Shown here piece by piece: positions 19,856 to 29,880 of a stretch of 64,000 nucleotides of DNA. Made by a program: the position numbers and the translations under genes. Below the pieces are notes generated by a model. That model was not told the DNA's origin, ran no database searches, and saw only the letters and a program-made list of their open reading frames with translations. How positions within the stretch are numbered: the first letter of the stretch is position 1; the number at the start of each line of letters is the position of its first letter. Source of the stretch: Pilasporangium apinafurcum (Eukaryota > Oomycota > Peronosporomycetes > Pythiales > Pythiaceae); NCBI GenBank assembly GCA_001600495.1, contig BCKE01000010.1, positions 390,517 to 454,516 of the forward strand, read 5' to 3'.

Positions 19856-20884
19856 ATGAAGGCTTGGAAATTCTTCGTGACGCTCACTTTTGCGGCGCTA
19901 GCCACGACAGCCTATGCCGCCGACGATGATGATGACGTCGACCGCCCCGGCATATGTGAGGACACGGAAGATTGCACGGACGGCTACCAGTGTGTGGCTC
20001 TGCAGACAACCCGCGAAGAAACGGAAACCGTCAAGCAATGTCTGCCAAAGGTCAATGATTCAGACATTTGCTCCGGTCAGTACGCAGGTCTCTGCCCAAC
20101 GTTCTCGTCCTGGGTGGCGCCGTATAACGAGATCAGCAGCGTTTGCACGTACTTCCCTGCCGAGGACTGTGCGAAGGACCCGACAGCCAAGAGCGTCGAA
20201 GGTGAACTCTTGTGTGTGTCCGGTGCTGTCAATGCTGATGGGGATAGTGTTGATGTCATCTACGGCTGTGTCGATTTCGACCCCACGTCCAAAGAACTGC
20301 TCTACGGTTCCGATGATGCCACGGATTTGGCGGATGACATGGGTACAGTTGACGCTGTGATGGCTAGCTGCCTCGACACGTCGGCAAACAGCACATCTGG
20401 ATTGCTCTGCAGTGGCCAGGGTACGTGTATGCCGTTCGCTGTGGGTTCGCTCAACTACACATGCAGCTGCAACATTGGCTACAACGGCACGTACTGTGAG
20501 GGCATTGAATCCAACAAGTGCCAATTGCCGGGCCAATGTGCGACGGGTGTCTGCAACCTGGATACGCAAGTGTGTGAGTGTGCGGCCGGTACGACGGGAC
20601 CACAGTGCTCTCAATGCGACATCGACTCGGATGAAGCCTGTAACACTCATGGTACATGCACGGCCAACAGCACCTGCACCTGTGACGATGGTTGGGAAGG
20701 TCTCCAATGCACCAAGGAAGTGACCAAGGTCAAGGATGACGCAGAGGACGAGGACGACGTCGGCACCGATGACTCGACCAGCACAAAGACGTCGGGTTCC
20801 ATCTCGCTTCACTTCACTACGAATCCCATGTCGTGCGTGGCCATGGCCGTGATGACCGTGCTTGCTATTGCGGTGGTTCACTAA
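19856..20884 (+). CDS. Secreted EGF-like protein with probable GPI anchor
   Basis: Intronless, 342 residues from the ATG at 19856. The frame is open 60 codons upstream, but the ATG chosen is followed at once by a signal peptide (MKAWKFFVTLTFAALATTAYA, about 21 residues). A short Asp run follows, then a Cys-rich ectodomain. An N-terminal disulfide-rich region of about 190 residues precedes two or three EGF-like modules with spacings such as CSCNIGYNGTYC, CECAAGTTGPQC and CTCDDGWEGLQC. Several N-glycosylation sequons are present. An acidic Ser/Thr-rich spacer (DDAEDEDDVGTDDSTSTK) leads to a C-terminal hydrophobic tail ending AVMTVLAIAVVH, which fits a GPI-attachment signal. A surface or cell-wall location is expected. 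Codon usage is more GC-rich than neighbours, hinting at high expression. The ligand or role is unknown. Confidence 0.85.
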   Translation: MKAWKFFVTLTFAALATTAYAADDDDDVDRPGICEDTEDCTDGYQCVALQTTREETETVKQCLPKVNDSDICSGQYAGLCPTFSSWVAPYNEISSVCTYFPAEDCAKDPTAKSVEGELLCVSGAVNADGDSVDVIYGCVDFDPTSKELLYGSDDATDLADDMGTVDAVMASCLDTSANSTSGLLCSGQGTCMPFAVGSLNYTCSCNIGYNGTYCEGIESNKCQLPGQCATGVCNLDTQVCECAAGTTGPQCSQCDIDSDEACNTHGTCTANSTCTCDDGWEGLQCTKEVTKVKDDAEDEDDVGTDDSTSTKTSGSISLHFTTNPMSCVAMAVMTVLAIAVVH

Positions 20885-21155
20885 GGCAGCTTGGCGAAAA
20901 TTTGTGGCAGAAAGTGAAAAAGCTGAGCTGTTTCGTTGTGTTTTCATCTACCAATCTCCCCTTCCCCCCTTCAATACAGTAGCAAAATAAAATCAATTCC
21001 GGAAATGTTTTTCGCATTTGTGAAAAACGAGCGATTGATTTTTTTGTAATACAATAAATAATGCGCATATCTTCTTTGTTCTTCTTGATATTGTTGGGAT
21101 GGTGATTGTTGCGCAGCGTAGATCTAGACGTGACTGGTCTAATAGTGACGGCCAC

Positions 21156-22350
21156 TTACTTACAGTAGAAGTCGTTATTGTCTACACAGCCTCCTTCTGG
21201 TGACGTTAATACCACGTCTGCAAGTTGTTGAGCTGTAGGCACATGAATGTGTGATGAACGGGAAAGCATTATTTCCGTGTACGTCAGTCGGAACCAGACA
21301 GATTGTTCACATAGATTTTTATCATAATCAGATGTATCGAGTGAAATGCATAGCAACGAGCCTCTAAGGAGATCCAACCCATGTGATTGTAAGAAGTCCA
21401 GGTTTGTAGAAGTGAGGGTCAGTTTCAAAAATGATGTTACCTTTTTTTCATATATTTGTGACATATTTGTAATTTCGATAGTATATATGCTCATTATAAT
21501 AATTTATTGTTAGAATATAAATGACGGTAAGGAAAATGAAATTTTCGGGAAAAGATACAATATCTGTAATGTTTCAGCAAATTTTTTTGGATCTTATTCT
21601 GAAGAAATCCTTAGCCTACTACTCACTGCATAGAGCGCAAATGAAATCACATACATGGATCAACCATGACGTTCACACACTACTCAACTCAATTAGCTTC
21701 CAGCGTATTATCGTCAACACTATGGAGTAGGAACAGGTTGTGGTATGTTGCACCCCTTGAGTCCGTTAATATGATCTGGACTCGATGACGTTATGCGATG
21801 TGACAAATATTGTGACGGATTTACTAGAAAAAGATGCATGACAGGAAATTTGAGCGCACTAACTCAATGATGTTTACTTCTTTGATTTTTCGAGTAAACT
21901 GATCAGAGGTTCGTAATCTAAACTCTTATATTGAGGGGCACTGAATTTGTCTATTAATATTAAATCCAGATGAAGAGGAACAAAATTCTCACTTGACTGC
22001 AATTCGAAAATAACAAGTCCATAAATTTGACCTTTCATTCGTTTTGATTCGTTCAATTCATGAAAAACTTATCATCATGATGGATGAAGAATGGGACCGT
22101 CATATTTGACTATGTCCTCCCTGAAACGGAGCCAACCATGCGACAGCTCAATCATGAACCGAATCTCTGAATTCGCAACGAATGATAGCCATAAAAATGC
22201 ACCTATCAACGAGTCCAAGTCTTCATTGACTACACGTACCCCGAAATCAGCATCTGCGAACGATAAGAGACACAAAGGATTTCGAAAATTAGAAACTATC
22301 CACCTAGTATAACAGGAGTCAACAGGGTTGGGTTCGTATTCTTGCACATG
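21156..22350 (-). mobile_element. Degenerate Ty1/Copia-like retroelement fragment
   Basis: Three separate open pieces read in order on the minus strand (22347-22075, 22056-21874, 21494-21156). The first contains LLSFADADFG followed by spacing like the Copia RNase H motif (D..S..G....L, then I.LS). The last contains SHIHVPTAQQLADVVLTSP, which resembles the end of Copia polyproteins (V.T..QLAD..TK.L). The middle piece matches nothing I know. Stops and gaps separate the pieces and no long terminal repeats are visible. The two anchors in the correct order make a decayed element likely, though each alone would be weak. Confidence 0.45.
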
Positions 22351-23054
22351 AGATGGATCTCCATCGGTTTCAACTCGTTTAATAGAAGCTTCATTTTTCG
22401 TATTGAAGAATACTCAATTGATGTGGTGGAATCGAATAAGGTGGCCCTTGATAAGATTTGATAATATTCTTATGGCTATTGATTCAGCATGCCAGCTATC
22501 TAGGCAGCAATGGGCCAGACATCCGTTGCATTCTTTCAGATATACTGATGATCAATCCTATCCATTCTGTATCCCGTATGCCTCTATGTTTTCAAACTCA
22601 ACTCTCTCGCATCTAGCTCAGTGCTGGGGTATTTATACACCAAGAGCGACTCGTCGGCCAACGATCATCCATGAAAAAGCCACTCTACTGGTCAAGCGTT
22701 TCTCAATTTTTTTCTCCAGCACCTCAAGAAGAACCTCGCCGAAGATTTAAATTGAGCGAAACGGTTTGCTCGAATTTCTCTTTTCCGACTGGTCAAATTT
22801 GTTGTTTGCCACCAAGCTCGAGACTATCGCACCGGAGACAATTCTAACAACACAAAGAGCCACCTGAAAAGACACACTGGGCCCAGTTCTTCAAAGGTTG
22901 CAGCTCTCACTGAACACACATCCCGACAGAGAAACGTCACGCTACGGCTGATATATTTTGTACTTTTGATCGAAGATTTGTCGTCACAAGCCGATTTATA
23001 CTCCACTACATAGTCTTGCTCCATTTTGGAACAACATTTAGAAGTACGTGAGAG
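22351..23054. other. Intergenic, upstream of kinase copy 3
   Basis: Holds the presumed promoter of the 23055 gene. A 115-codon plus-strand frame (22403-22750) has no recognisable domain and I do not call it a gene. Nothing else is seen. Confidence 0.35.
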
Positions 23055-25628
23055 ATGCTTCGAGCTATGAAAACTGATGGTGGACTCAGTTTTGAAGGTG
23101 TGATGGATTTTAGAACAAAATCAATGATCCCGAACGAAGAAAATTACATCACTGTGCATCAGGGTCCATCTCGCGTGTTTTACAGCCAGTTGTTATCGAT
23201 GGTGGGATACTTGCTTTTGTGTCTGGTTTGCCTCGGTCTAATTGTGTACTTGCGCTTCAATCGCCGAGCCGCTCATCGGGGAGACGAAAAAGCAACGCAA
23301 AAGCTCATTTTGCCCGCATTTGAGCCACTCTTGTGGACTCTTGTTATTGCAACTGCATGCTATGTCGCGTTCTTCTCGGCGTCAATTGCGTTTACGTTCT
23401 TCAAAAACTCGATTCCGAAGCTTGTCAATGAGGCTTTTTATTCCGGTCGCCAATTCGTCTTTATGCTTGTGATCATTCTCATGCTCCAGAAAAGCGTGTC
23501 CATCCAGGCGATTAGACGAACTGTGCTCATTTCGCTTGTACTGTCAACATATAACATGCTGACATTGTACCTCTTATTAACCTGCATCCCTGTCAGCAAG
23601 GAAGTTAGATTTTGGTTGCAGGAAGCTTTCCGATTGTGTTTGACGATGCTGTTCATCTATGTGTTGGTCAAACCTCCGAATCGTGCTAGCAAGGGATCAT
23701 TGCAAGCATATTGTAGTTTTGTATTGGTGTACGACGCTATCAGTTTGATCTCCGACTTCATGACCTATTTTGATTTCATCAGAACCAACGCCGTACTAGC
23801 TTACTTTATTCGCTTCTGGTGCACGTTTTGCCCGTTGTTGATTTGGCAAGTGCTCAAGGCTGACACTGCACACTGGCGTGGCATGGGACAGCGTGCATGC
23901 TCATTGCTGAACATCTTTCGAGATGCTCATCCAATGGACGATCGAATATCATCGCGCGGAATACATGTACTGATCGAGATGCATCGCAAATTTATCATCG
24001 ATTTTGCGCACATGGATCTCAAGAAGAAAATCGGTATCGGCTCGAATGCCATCGTCTTCAATGGATTGTTGCATTCAAAGATACCAGTTGCAGTCAAAGT
24101 ATATACACCTCGGTACTTTACGGAAGAGACAGTTGCTGAATTCTCGCATGAAGCAGCTTTATGTGCGACACTCTGCCATCCAAACGTTGTCGTGTTCTAT
24201 GGAATGTGCATTTCACCACCAACAATCTGTTTAGTGTCGGAACTCTGCCAGGGAAGCCTTGAAGATATCACACGTATTACGGCCCAACGAGAGAGACCAT
24301 CACAACGACAGCAAGTACTTATCAATATTGCCTATATGCTCGATGCCGCGCGGGCTGTGGCTTATATGCACAGTTTTACGCCACCATTTCTTCATCGTGA
24401 TGTGAAACCAGCCAATTTCTTGGTAGATATCGAACATAATGTTAAGCTCTCTGATTTCGGCGAATCCAGGAGTCTTCCTCGAGACAAGTCATCGGAGTTT
24501 GATGGTGATCAGTTTGGTGGATCGAAGCTGTTTGATGATTCCTTCAGTCGTACCGCAAGTTATGATCAACCACCAGCTGTAAAAATGACTGTTACTGGCA
24601 CCGTCGACTACATGGCTCCAGAAATGATTAGTCGAACTGGATTGGCGTCCTATGGCGAAGCAGTGGATGTGTACTCACTTGCAATCACATTTTGGGACAT
24701 CGCACATCCTGGGCAGGAGCGATACCCAGATCTTAACAACAACCACTTTCTCGTGTTTGACAACGTTCGGAATGGATATCGTCCCGTCCTAAGTAACGAT
24801 ATTCATCCCAAGCTGCGCGATCTTATCGAAAGTGGATGGCAAACTGATGCAGCATTGCGTCCATCGGCGAGGCAGATCGTCTTTATCTTGGAAGGCATTC
24901 AGGAAGAAATCATGGCTTCCTTTGCGCTGGAAATGAGTGATGATATGCACAACAGTGGCCAGAAACTTCGCAGTGAGGTAGCCTCAACCGAAAAATGCTT
25001 TACTGGAGAATACGCAGTAGCTCGAATGGAAGAGTTGCAGTATGTTGAGTCTATTGGAGAGGGAATCAGGTTGGGGAATGCGTTAATGGACGCAGGGTTT
25101 TTACATCACCTGAACCACTCGCAGTCATTTGAGAGCACCGATTCGATGTACTACTTTGATGATGAAAATATCCAATACAGCCAACCACTCGCGATTCTGC
25201 AAGAAAGAGATGAAGAAGAAGATGATGAGAATAGCACTGACAAATCTGATGATCTGAGATTTAGAGCTGCCACATCCCCGCACACTACGGACACCTCATC
25301 AGGAGGCAAAACGTCACCGTCATTCTTCCAGCATATACGATCTGGTTTAACACCAACCAACATGTCATTTCGCACCTCCCAGTCCTTCTATACTTCCCAA
25401 GATTTATCTCGTCTTGCTAATAATTCCGTATGTCCCTGTAAACGGCTCGGTCAGCGCCTAAAAGTATCTGGTCGATATTCTCGACGGCATCGTCATCAGC
25501 ATCGTCGTATGCGTTCGGGAAGATTGAAGTCTTCGTCCATCGATGAGAATGAGAACACACTATTGCGTTCTCTACTGAATGAGGATGGAGAACAACAATG
25601 TTTGGAGTCCTTAGCCATTGTCGCGTAA
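23055..25628 (+). CDS. 7TM-TKL receptor-like kinase with DEP-like module, copy 3
   Basis: Intronless, 857 residues, start MLRAMKTDGG. It is the most divergent of the six copies. Seven hydrophobic segments lie between about 45 and 267. The conserved loops are present in variant form (TQKLILPAFEPLLW, FYSGRQFVFMLVIILML, KADTAHWRGMGQ). Kinase: RIGIGS-type loop (KKIGIGSNAIVF), Lys348, HRD 447-449, DFG 467-469, APE 521-523. The DFG-to-APE insert is acidic and Ser-rich. The DEP-like half reads IRLGNALMDAGFLHHLNH. An acidic run (DEEEDDEN) precedes the tail CPCKRLGQRLKV, a His/Arg-rich patch and ENTLLRSLLNEDGE. A degenerate copy of this tail lies about 400 bases downstream. The gene is convergent with WRNIP1. 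Confidence 0.9.
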   Translation: MLRAMKTDGGLSFEGVMDFRTKSMIPNEENYITVHQGPSRVFYSQLLSMVGYLLLCLVCLGLIVYLRFNRRAAHRGDEKATQKLILPAFEPLLWTLVIATACYVAFFSASIAFTFFKNSIPKLVNEAFYSGRQFVFMLVIILMLQKSVSIQAIRRTVLISLVLSTYNMLTLYLLLTCIPVSKEVRFWLQEAFRLCLTMLFIYVLVKPPNRASKGSLQAYCSFVLVYDAISLISDFMTYFDFIRTNAVLAYFIRFWCTFCPLLIWQVLKADTAHWRGMGQRACSLLNIFRDAHPMDDRISSRGIHVLIEMHRKFIIDFAHMDLKKKIGIGSNAIVFNGLLHSKIPVAVKVYTPRYFTEETVAEFSHEAALCATLCHPNVVVFYGMCISPPTICLVSELCQGSLEDITRITAQRERPSQRQQVLINIAYMLDAARAVAYMHSFTPPFLHRDVKPANFLVDIEHNVKLSDFGESRSLPRDKSSEFDGDQFGGSKLFDDSFSRTASYDQPPAVKMTVTGTVDYMAPEMISRTGLASYGEAVDVYSLAITFWDIAHPGQERYPDLNNNHFLVFDNVRNGYRPVLSNDIHPKLRDLIESGWQTDAALRPSARQIVFILEGIQEEIMASFALEMSDDMHNSGQKLRSEVASTEKCFTGEYAVARMEELQYVESIGEGIRLGNALMDAGFLHHLNHSQSFESTDSMYYFDDENIQYSQPLAILQERDEEEDDENSTDKSDDLRFRAATSPHTTDTSSGGKTSPSFFQHIRSGLTPTNMSFRTSQSFYTSQDLSRLANNSVCPCKRLGQRLKVSGRYSRRHRHQHRRMRSGRLKSSSIDENENTLLRSLLNEDGEQQCLESLAIVA

Positions 25629-25939
25629 ACCATATTTATTCCCTTCACTATAGGAAAAAAATGCAAACATCAATTTTGTCCGCTCATACGATAAGGTTGG
25701 CGAACTTAGAGTTGTCATATATTGTTACACTTAATATGTATTATTCGTCGTATGACCTCCTGATAACTTGGTAGTCTTCATTTCTATCTACCGTAGAGTC
25801 CGTCAAGAAGACTGGTGCGTCTTTTTCCGTTTGTCGGGCCGTGCCACCAACGCGATCAGCAATCGACAGCAGCCAAATGACATTTCATCATGCACGGCCA
25901 ATTTATTGTTTGAATGCATTGTTTCATTCTCTCTGACCA

Positions 25940-26199
25940 GTAGTATGACTCCAGGTATCATGTCGTCCACTCGGTCGATTTTCAACCTGAATTACCACTG
26001 CGTTCGCATAGATTACGAGCGCTCTCGACATAACAAGATATTGATATGTTCCTGTACACGACTTGGCCAGCACCAAAAAATATTTGATCAAGAAGAACGA
26101 GGTCATTGGCAACACCATCATCAGATCCAATCGGGCAGAATAAAGTATCCATCTGTTATCGAAAACACACTACTGCGTTCGTTACAGGATAATGAATAG
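25940..26199 (+). pseudogene. Detached remnant of a 7TM-TKL kinase C-terminal tail
   Basis: The frame ending at 26199 translates from about 26038 to ICSCTRLGQHQKIFD, a His-rich basic stretch and ENTLLRSLQDNE, which aligns with the last about 65 residues of the kinase at 23055-25628 (CPCKRLGQRLKV ... ENTLLRSLLNEDGE). Similarity is also visible at the DNA level around the ENTLLRSL codons. There is no kinase or membrane part upstream. It is a leftover of a tandem duplication or unequal exchange. The weaker match from 25940 to 26037 is included tentatively. Confidence 0.7.
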
Positions 26200-26387
26200 T
26201 AAGGTAGACAAGCATATTCAAATATCCACGGAGGTAACATAAGCATGTTGGAGGAGTGCACGACAATGACAGTTTTACCTATTTTATAGAAATGGTGGTG
26301 TTTATGGCATTGTATTGGTGTGATATCTCCGTATTTCATGTTTGTGTTCGTCAAAGCTCTCCGTCGACATCAAGGAGGCTTATCACA

Positions 26388-28133
26388 TCAATCTTCCTCC
26401 TTTGCGTCGGCTTGGGAGTCATTAAAGAAATCGACATTAATTAATTCATCAGGAAGGTAGGTTTGGTCCTTGACTTCTTCTGCTGTAAACGCTGGATTGT
26501 ATTTGTAGTCCTTCCCGTATCCAAGATCTTTCATTAATCGTGTAGGGGCATTCCGTAGATGCAAAGGTACATCCGGTTGTGCGCCTTCTCCCCACTCTCG
26601 TATCGTTTGCTTCGCGCGTTTGTAGGCAGCATAAACTTCAATAGATTTTGGTGCACGCGCTAACATTGTCGCACATTGCGCTAACACAACGTCACACTCA
26701 GGCATCCCAACGAAGTGTGCTGAGTGATATGCACTAACTGCTATGGGTAACAACTCGGGTGCTGCCAGTCCGATATCCTCAGCGGCGATTCGAATCATTC
26801 TCCTAGCGATGAACAATGGGTTTTCACCTCCCTCCAGCATCCTTGCTAACCAGTATAGCGCAGCATTAGCATCACTGCCACGGACGGATTTGTGAAATGC
26901 ACTAATACAATCATAGTGGAGGTCTGCGTTCCGATCGTAAAATAGCGTCTGTCGATTCGCAAAGCAGTGCTTTACATGCGCCTCCGTTAGAAGAAGAGCA
27001 CCAGTTGCAGTGTCAACTTCTTTTCCAGTTTGGATAGCCATTTCTAAACTGTTGAGCGCAACTCGTGCGTCTCCACCACAGTTCTTGGCTAGATATTCTA
27101 TTGCAGCATCTTCTACCTGGATATTGTTGGAAGGTTCCTCCTCTCTTTTCATTTGGCAGGATTCAATTGCAATTCCACTACTAGCGAGCAAATGAACACC
27201 AATTGCGGATGGATCTTTGAGTGCTCTTCGTAAAATCATCTCAATGGACTCAATAGTATGCTTCTTGAGTGTGTATACGCGGCAGCGACTGAGCAGAGCG
27301 TTGTTAATCTCGAAGGATGGGTTCTCTGTCGTCGCACCGATGAGTGTGATTGTTCCATCTTCAACAGGCGGAAGGAAAAAATCCTATTACAGTACACAAA
27401 GATCATTGCTCGCTATAAGCACGGCACATCAATGCAAATACAGAGTTCGCCTATACCTGCTGATTTTTCTTGAACCGATGAATCTCATCGACAAATACGA
27501 TCGTGCGTCGTCCAAGCAACTTTTTTTCTCCTCTCGCTTTCTCCACAGCCTCTTTCATGTCGGCCATTAGAGACGTGGCGCCAGACAAAACAATAAACTT
27601 GCACCCTGTGCGCTTAGAAATCACATGCGCCAGCGTTGTCTTGCCACATCCAGGCGGACTAGTTAATCGCAAAACAGTTGACATAAATTTCTAAGAACAT
27701 ACCTCTCATTTAATTTAGACACCTATCCAAGCACTTACCCCCAAAGAATCATGTTTGGCACGCGGTCAGCTTCAATCAGTGATGCCAAAAGCTTGTCTTT
27801 CCCTAGCAACTCGTCCTGGCCGACTAGATCCTCCAGCGTGTTAGGACGCATCCGTTCAGCGAGCGGTGCGCTGGACGTCATAGTGTCGCGCTTCCGCTTG
27901 CGAGAGCTTTCTATCACTTCTGAAGAAGCAATGGCATGCTGCGGTTTCTGTTGTTGTGATTGTGGCGACTTCAATGGGGAGCGAAACGCAGGAATATGTG
28001 GTGATATTTTCGGCGCGACACTCAACGGCTTCTCCGCTGTCCTGGTGCTTCGTGTCAAGCACGCTTCCACGTGCATCGCCAAGTTTTCTTGGCGAAAATG
28101 TCGCGAGCAGATCGGACACGCTGACGATGCCAT
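26388..28133 (-). CDS. WRNIP1/MgsA/RarA-type AAA+ ATPase with UBZ finger
   Basis: Three exons, 28133-27739, 27658-27457 and 27383-26388, giving 530 residues; phases agree. The N terminus carries a C-C-H-C finger (SACPICSRHF ... HVEACL) like the UBZ ubiquitin-binding finger of WRNIP1. After a basic linker come the AAA+ motifs: LEDLVGQDELLG, Walker A PPGCGKTT (split by the first intron), Walker B IVFVDEIHRF and sensor GATTENPSFEINNALLSRC. The C-terminal half is the tetramerisation and helical region typical of the family (RMIRIAAEDIGLAAPE, LHLRNAPTRLMKDLGYGKDY). Members act in the nucleus at stalled replication forks with ubiquitylated partners. Two CCAAT boxes lie just upstream. Identity is clear; the symbol WRNIP1 is by family only. 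Confidence 0.92.
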
Positions 28134-28186
28134 GTATCTAAGCTATGTGGTGTTGATGGATGGTTTGGAACTGATAAGATTCATAT

Positions 28187-28241
28187 TATTGACCAATCAA
28201 AAATGATAATTTGCTCATCTCAGTATTATCAACCAATCAAA
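28187..28241 (-). promoter_or_regulatory. Paired CCAAT boxes upstream of WRNIP1-like gene
   Basis: Two near-identical copies of ATTATT/C-(G/A)ACCAATCAAA lie 40 bases apart, with CCAAT at 28193-28197 and 28233-28237 on the plus strand (ATTGG on the transcribed-gene strand). They are about 60 and 100 bases upstream of the start codon at 28133, which is the usual distance for NF-Y-type control. Function is inferred from motif and position only. Confidence 0.45.
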
Positions 28242-29151
28242 CGATTTCAATAGCAATTTTTGCTTTGTCGGCATGGTTTGCTCTGGTCTGTAACATCAAG
28301 CGAAGCTGTGGCAGCAGATCGCCATCCGTTGCTTTATCGCCAGCGCTTAATGCACTCGTATAACCATTTACATATAAAGATATCATAGCTCTTTGGATCT
28401 AGTGCTAAGCCGTATTGCAGACACACTCGTTAAAATGTGTCGTATTTTGCGATTAGTTGAAAATACTTGATCTCATCTGTGTCAGTTCCATGAAGTCCAT
28501 ATCCACTGAATGCTGTGGGTTGCTGCCACGCTAAATCTCATAGCACTTCTTAGAAACCAATGATCGGAAGATGACATATGAGGAGTGAATGGAAGCTCGA
28601 ACTGTCTGTCGAAGGCGGACAAATAATGCTTTGATGGTTGCCGTGTTTCGGATAGCAAAGGATATTTTTCTGTAGTTCTGGTTGTGGGCATCACTCCAAT
28701 TGGCAACGTGCTAGCTACTCCAAGTGGCTGGATATGGTGACTCTTTGAAACCCCATCGTTCGATTCATCACTATTTGTTTGGCTAACAATTCTGGTCATT
28801 AAAGTCTTATTGATCATCAGTTGCTGTTACAACCAAAACACTCGAGTAGTTCGATATCAGTGCTTGTTCTTCTTGGCTGCATCGTACAATAATACGTAAT
28901 AAATGGGGCCAAAGAAGCACCGGAGCGATGTTAATTCAGCATCATCTCATATTTGAGGCAGGAATTAAAATGAAAAAAATGCGATAACGATTGGTATGCA
29001 CCTCACTAATAGCCAACATGCGCTAAATATTCCAAAAAGACCTTATGAGGTATCATTTAGTAACTCAGAGACAATCTTTGTTTACTTTGAGTTTCTTCCA
29101 AGTCACTATAGCGTCTCTTCCAAGCAATCAAAGTGTAGATCGTTCTCCACA
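28242..29151. other. Intergenic, no assigned gene
   Basis: AT-leaning spacer. A 111-codon minus-strand frame (28817-28482) is open but shows no domain. Nothing else is recognised. Confidence 0.35.
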
Positions 29152-29440
29152 CTACCAAGTTAGTGCAAAATACAACACCCCAAGGAAGGCAGCCCCGGTC
29201 ACCTTCACACAATGCATCCAAGTGAATTTGTCTTCATTCTTGAGATAGATATTGCGAGCAGCGTTTACATCTCGATCCATGATAGAGAGACATCTTAAAC
29301 ATACAAAGACTTTCTGTGTTTCCATGTCTTTGTCAATCATCCCACATTTAGATCATGTCTTGGTCGTGAACTCTTCTTTACATTCGACTAGCCATCCACC
29401 TGCTCGTTCCATCTTGTACTGCAACAACATAGTCAGCAAA
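29152..29440 (-). pseudogene. Fanzor/TnpB-like nuclease remnant B (zinc-ribbon end)
   Basis: Read on the minus strand from about 29440: LLQYKMERAGGWLVECKEE, FTTKT, a TGA where the first zinc-ribbon Cys codon should be, SKCG, then FVCLRCLSIMDRDVNAARNI. This is the C-terminal zinc ribbon and last RuvC motif (DRD..AARNI) of a TnpB/Fanzor nuclease. The KYKMERAGG/QYKMERAGG segment is shared with remnant A at 17.2 kb, so both come from the same element family. The single TGA is a one-base change from TGT. Upstream domains are absent. Confidence 0.75.
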
Positions 29441-29880
29441 ATGATAAAAAGGTAAAATCCATAGCATATAGAAATATTATATTGCTTAAATAACGAACTC
29501 ATGTGTAGCACCAATAATACATCAATCACATTTTGGTAGTCGTCGATGTGCAGGGGTTTATGTCCTCACAGCTCTAATTGATGACCTGCTATCGTCCAAG
29601 AACAGTCATGACTGGTTATTGACCAGCGCTCTAAAGATAAAGTTGACTTCGACTTCGTCTCACGAACTACGTAACGACAATGGTAATTCGAAGAGACATC
29701 AACCATCAAAATGAGATGTGTATTGTCACATGATACCTATTTCACATACTCTCACATGCATTGGAATGAAAATATCAGTTAGTCCTTGATGGCATGTCAA
29801 TATATATAAATGCACACGTGTTACCGAGTGCAAACACATTAAACAAACATAACAAAACGCTTCTCTTCAATCCAAACGTC
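29441..29880. other. Intergenic, 3' side of kinase copy 4
   Basis: AT-leaning sequence holding the presumed terminator of the minus-strand kinase gene. I see no gene. Confidence 0.35.

Noticed and set aside
20060-20947. 295-codon open frame antisense to the EGF-like gene
   Set aside because: It mirrors the GC-biased codons of the sense gene, has no recognisable domain and covers the sense coding region exactly.
22403-22750. 115-codon plus-strand frame upstream of kinase copy 3
   Set aside because: No domain, low-complexity end, and the position suits promoter sequence.
28482-28817. 111-codon minus-strand frame
   Set aside because: No domain or splice context. It was tested against the kinase tail pattern and does not fit.
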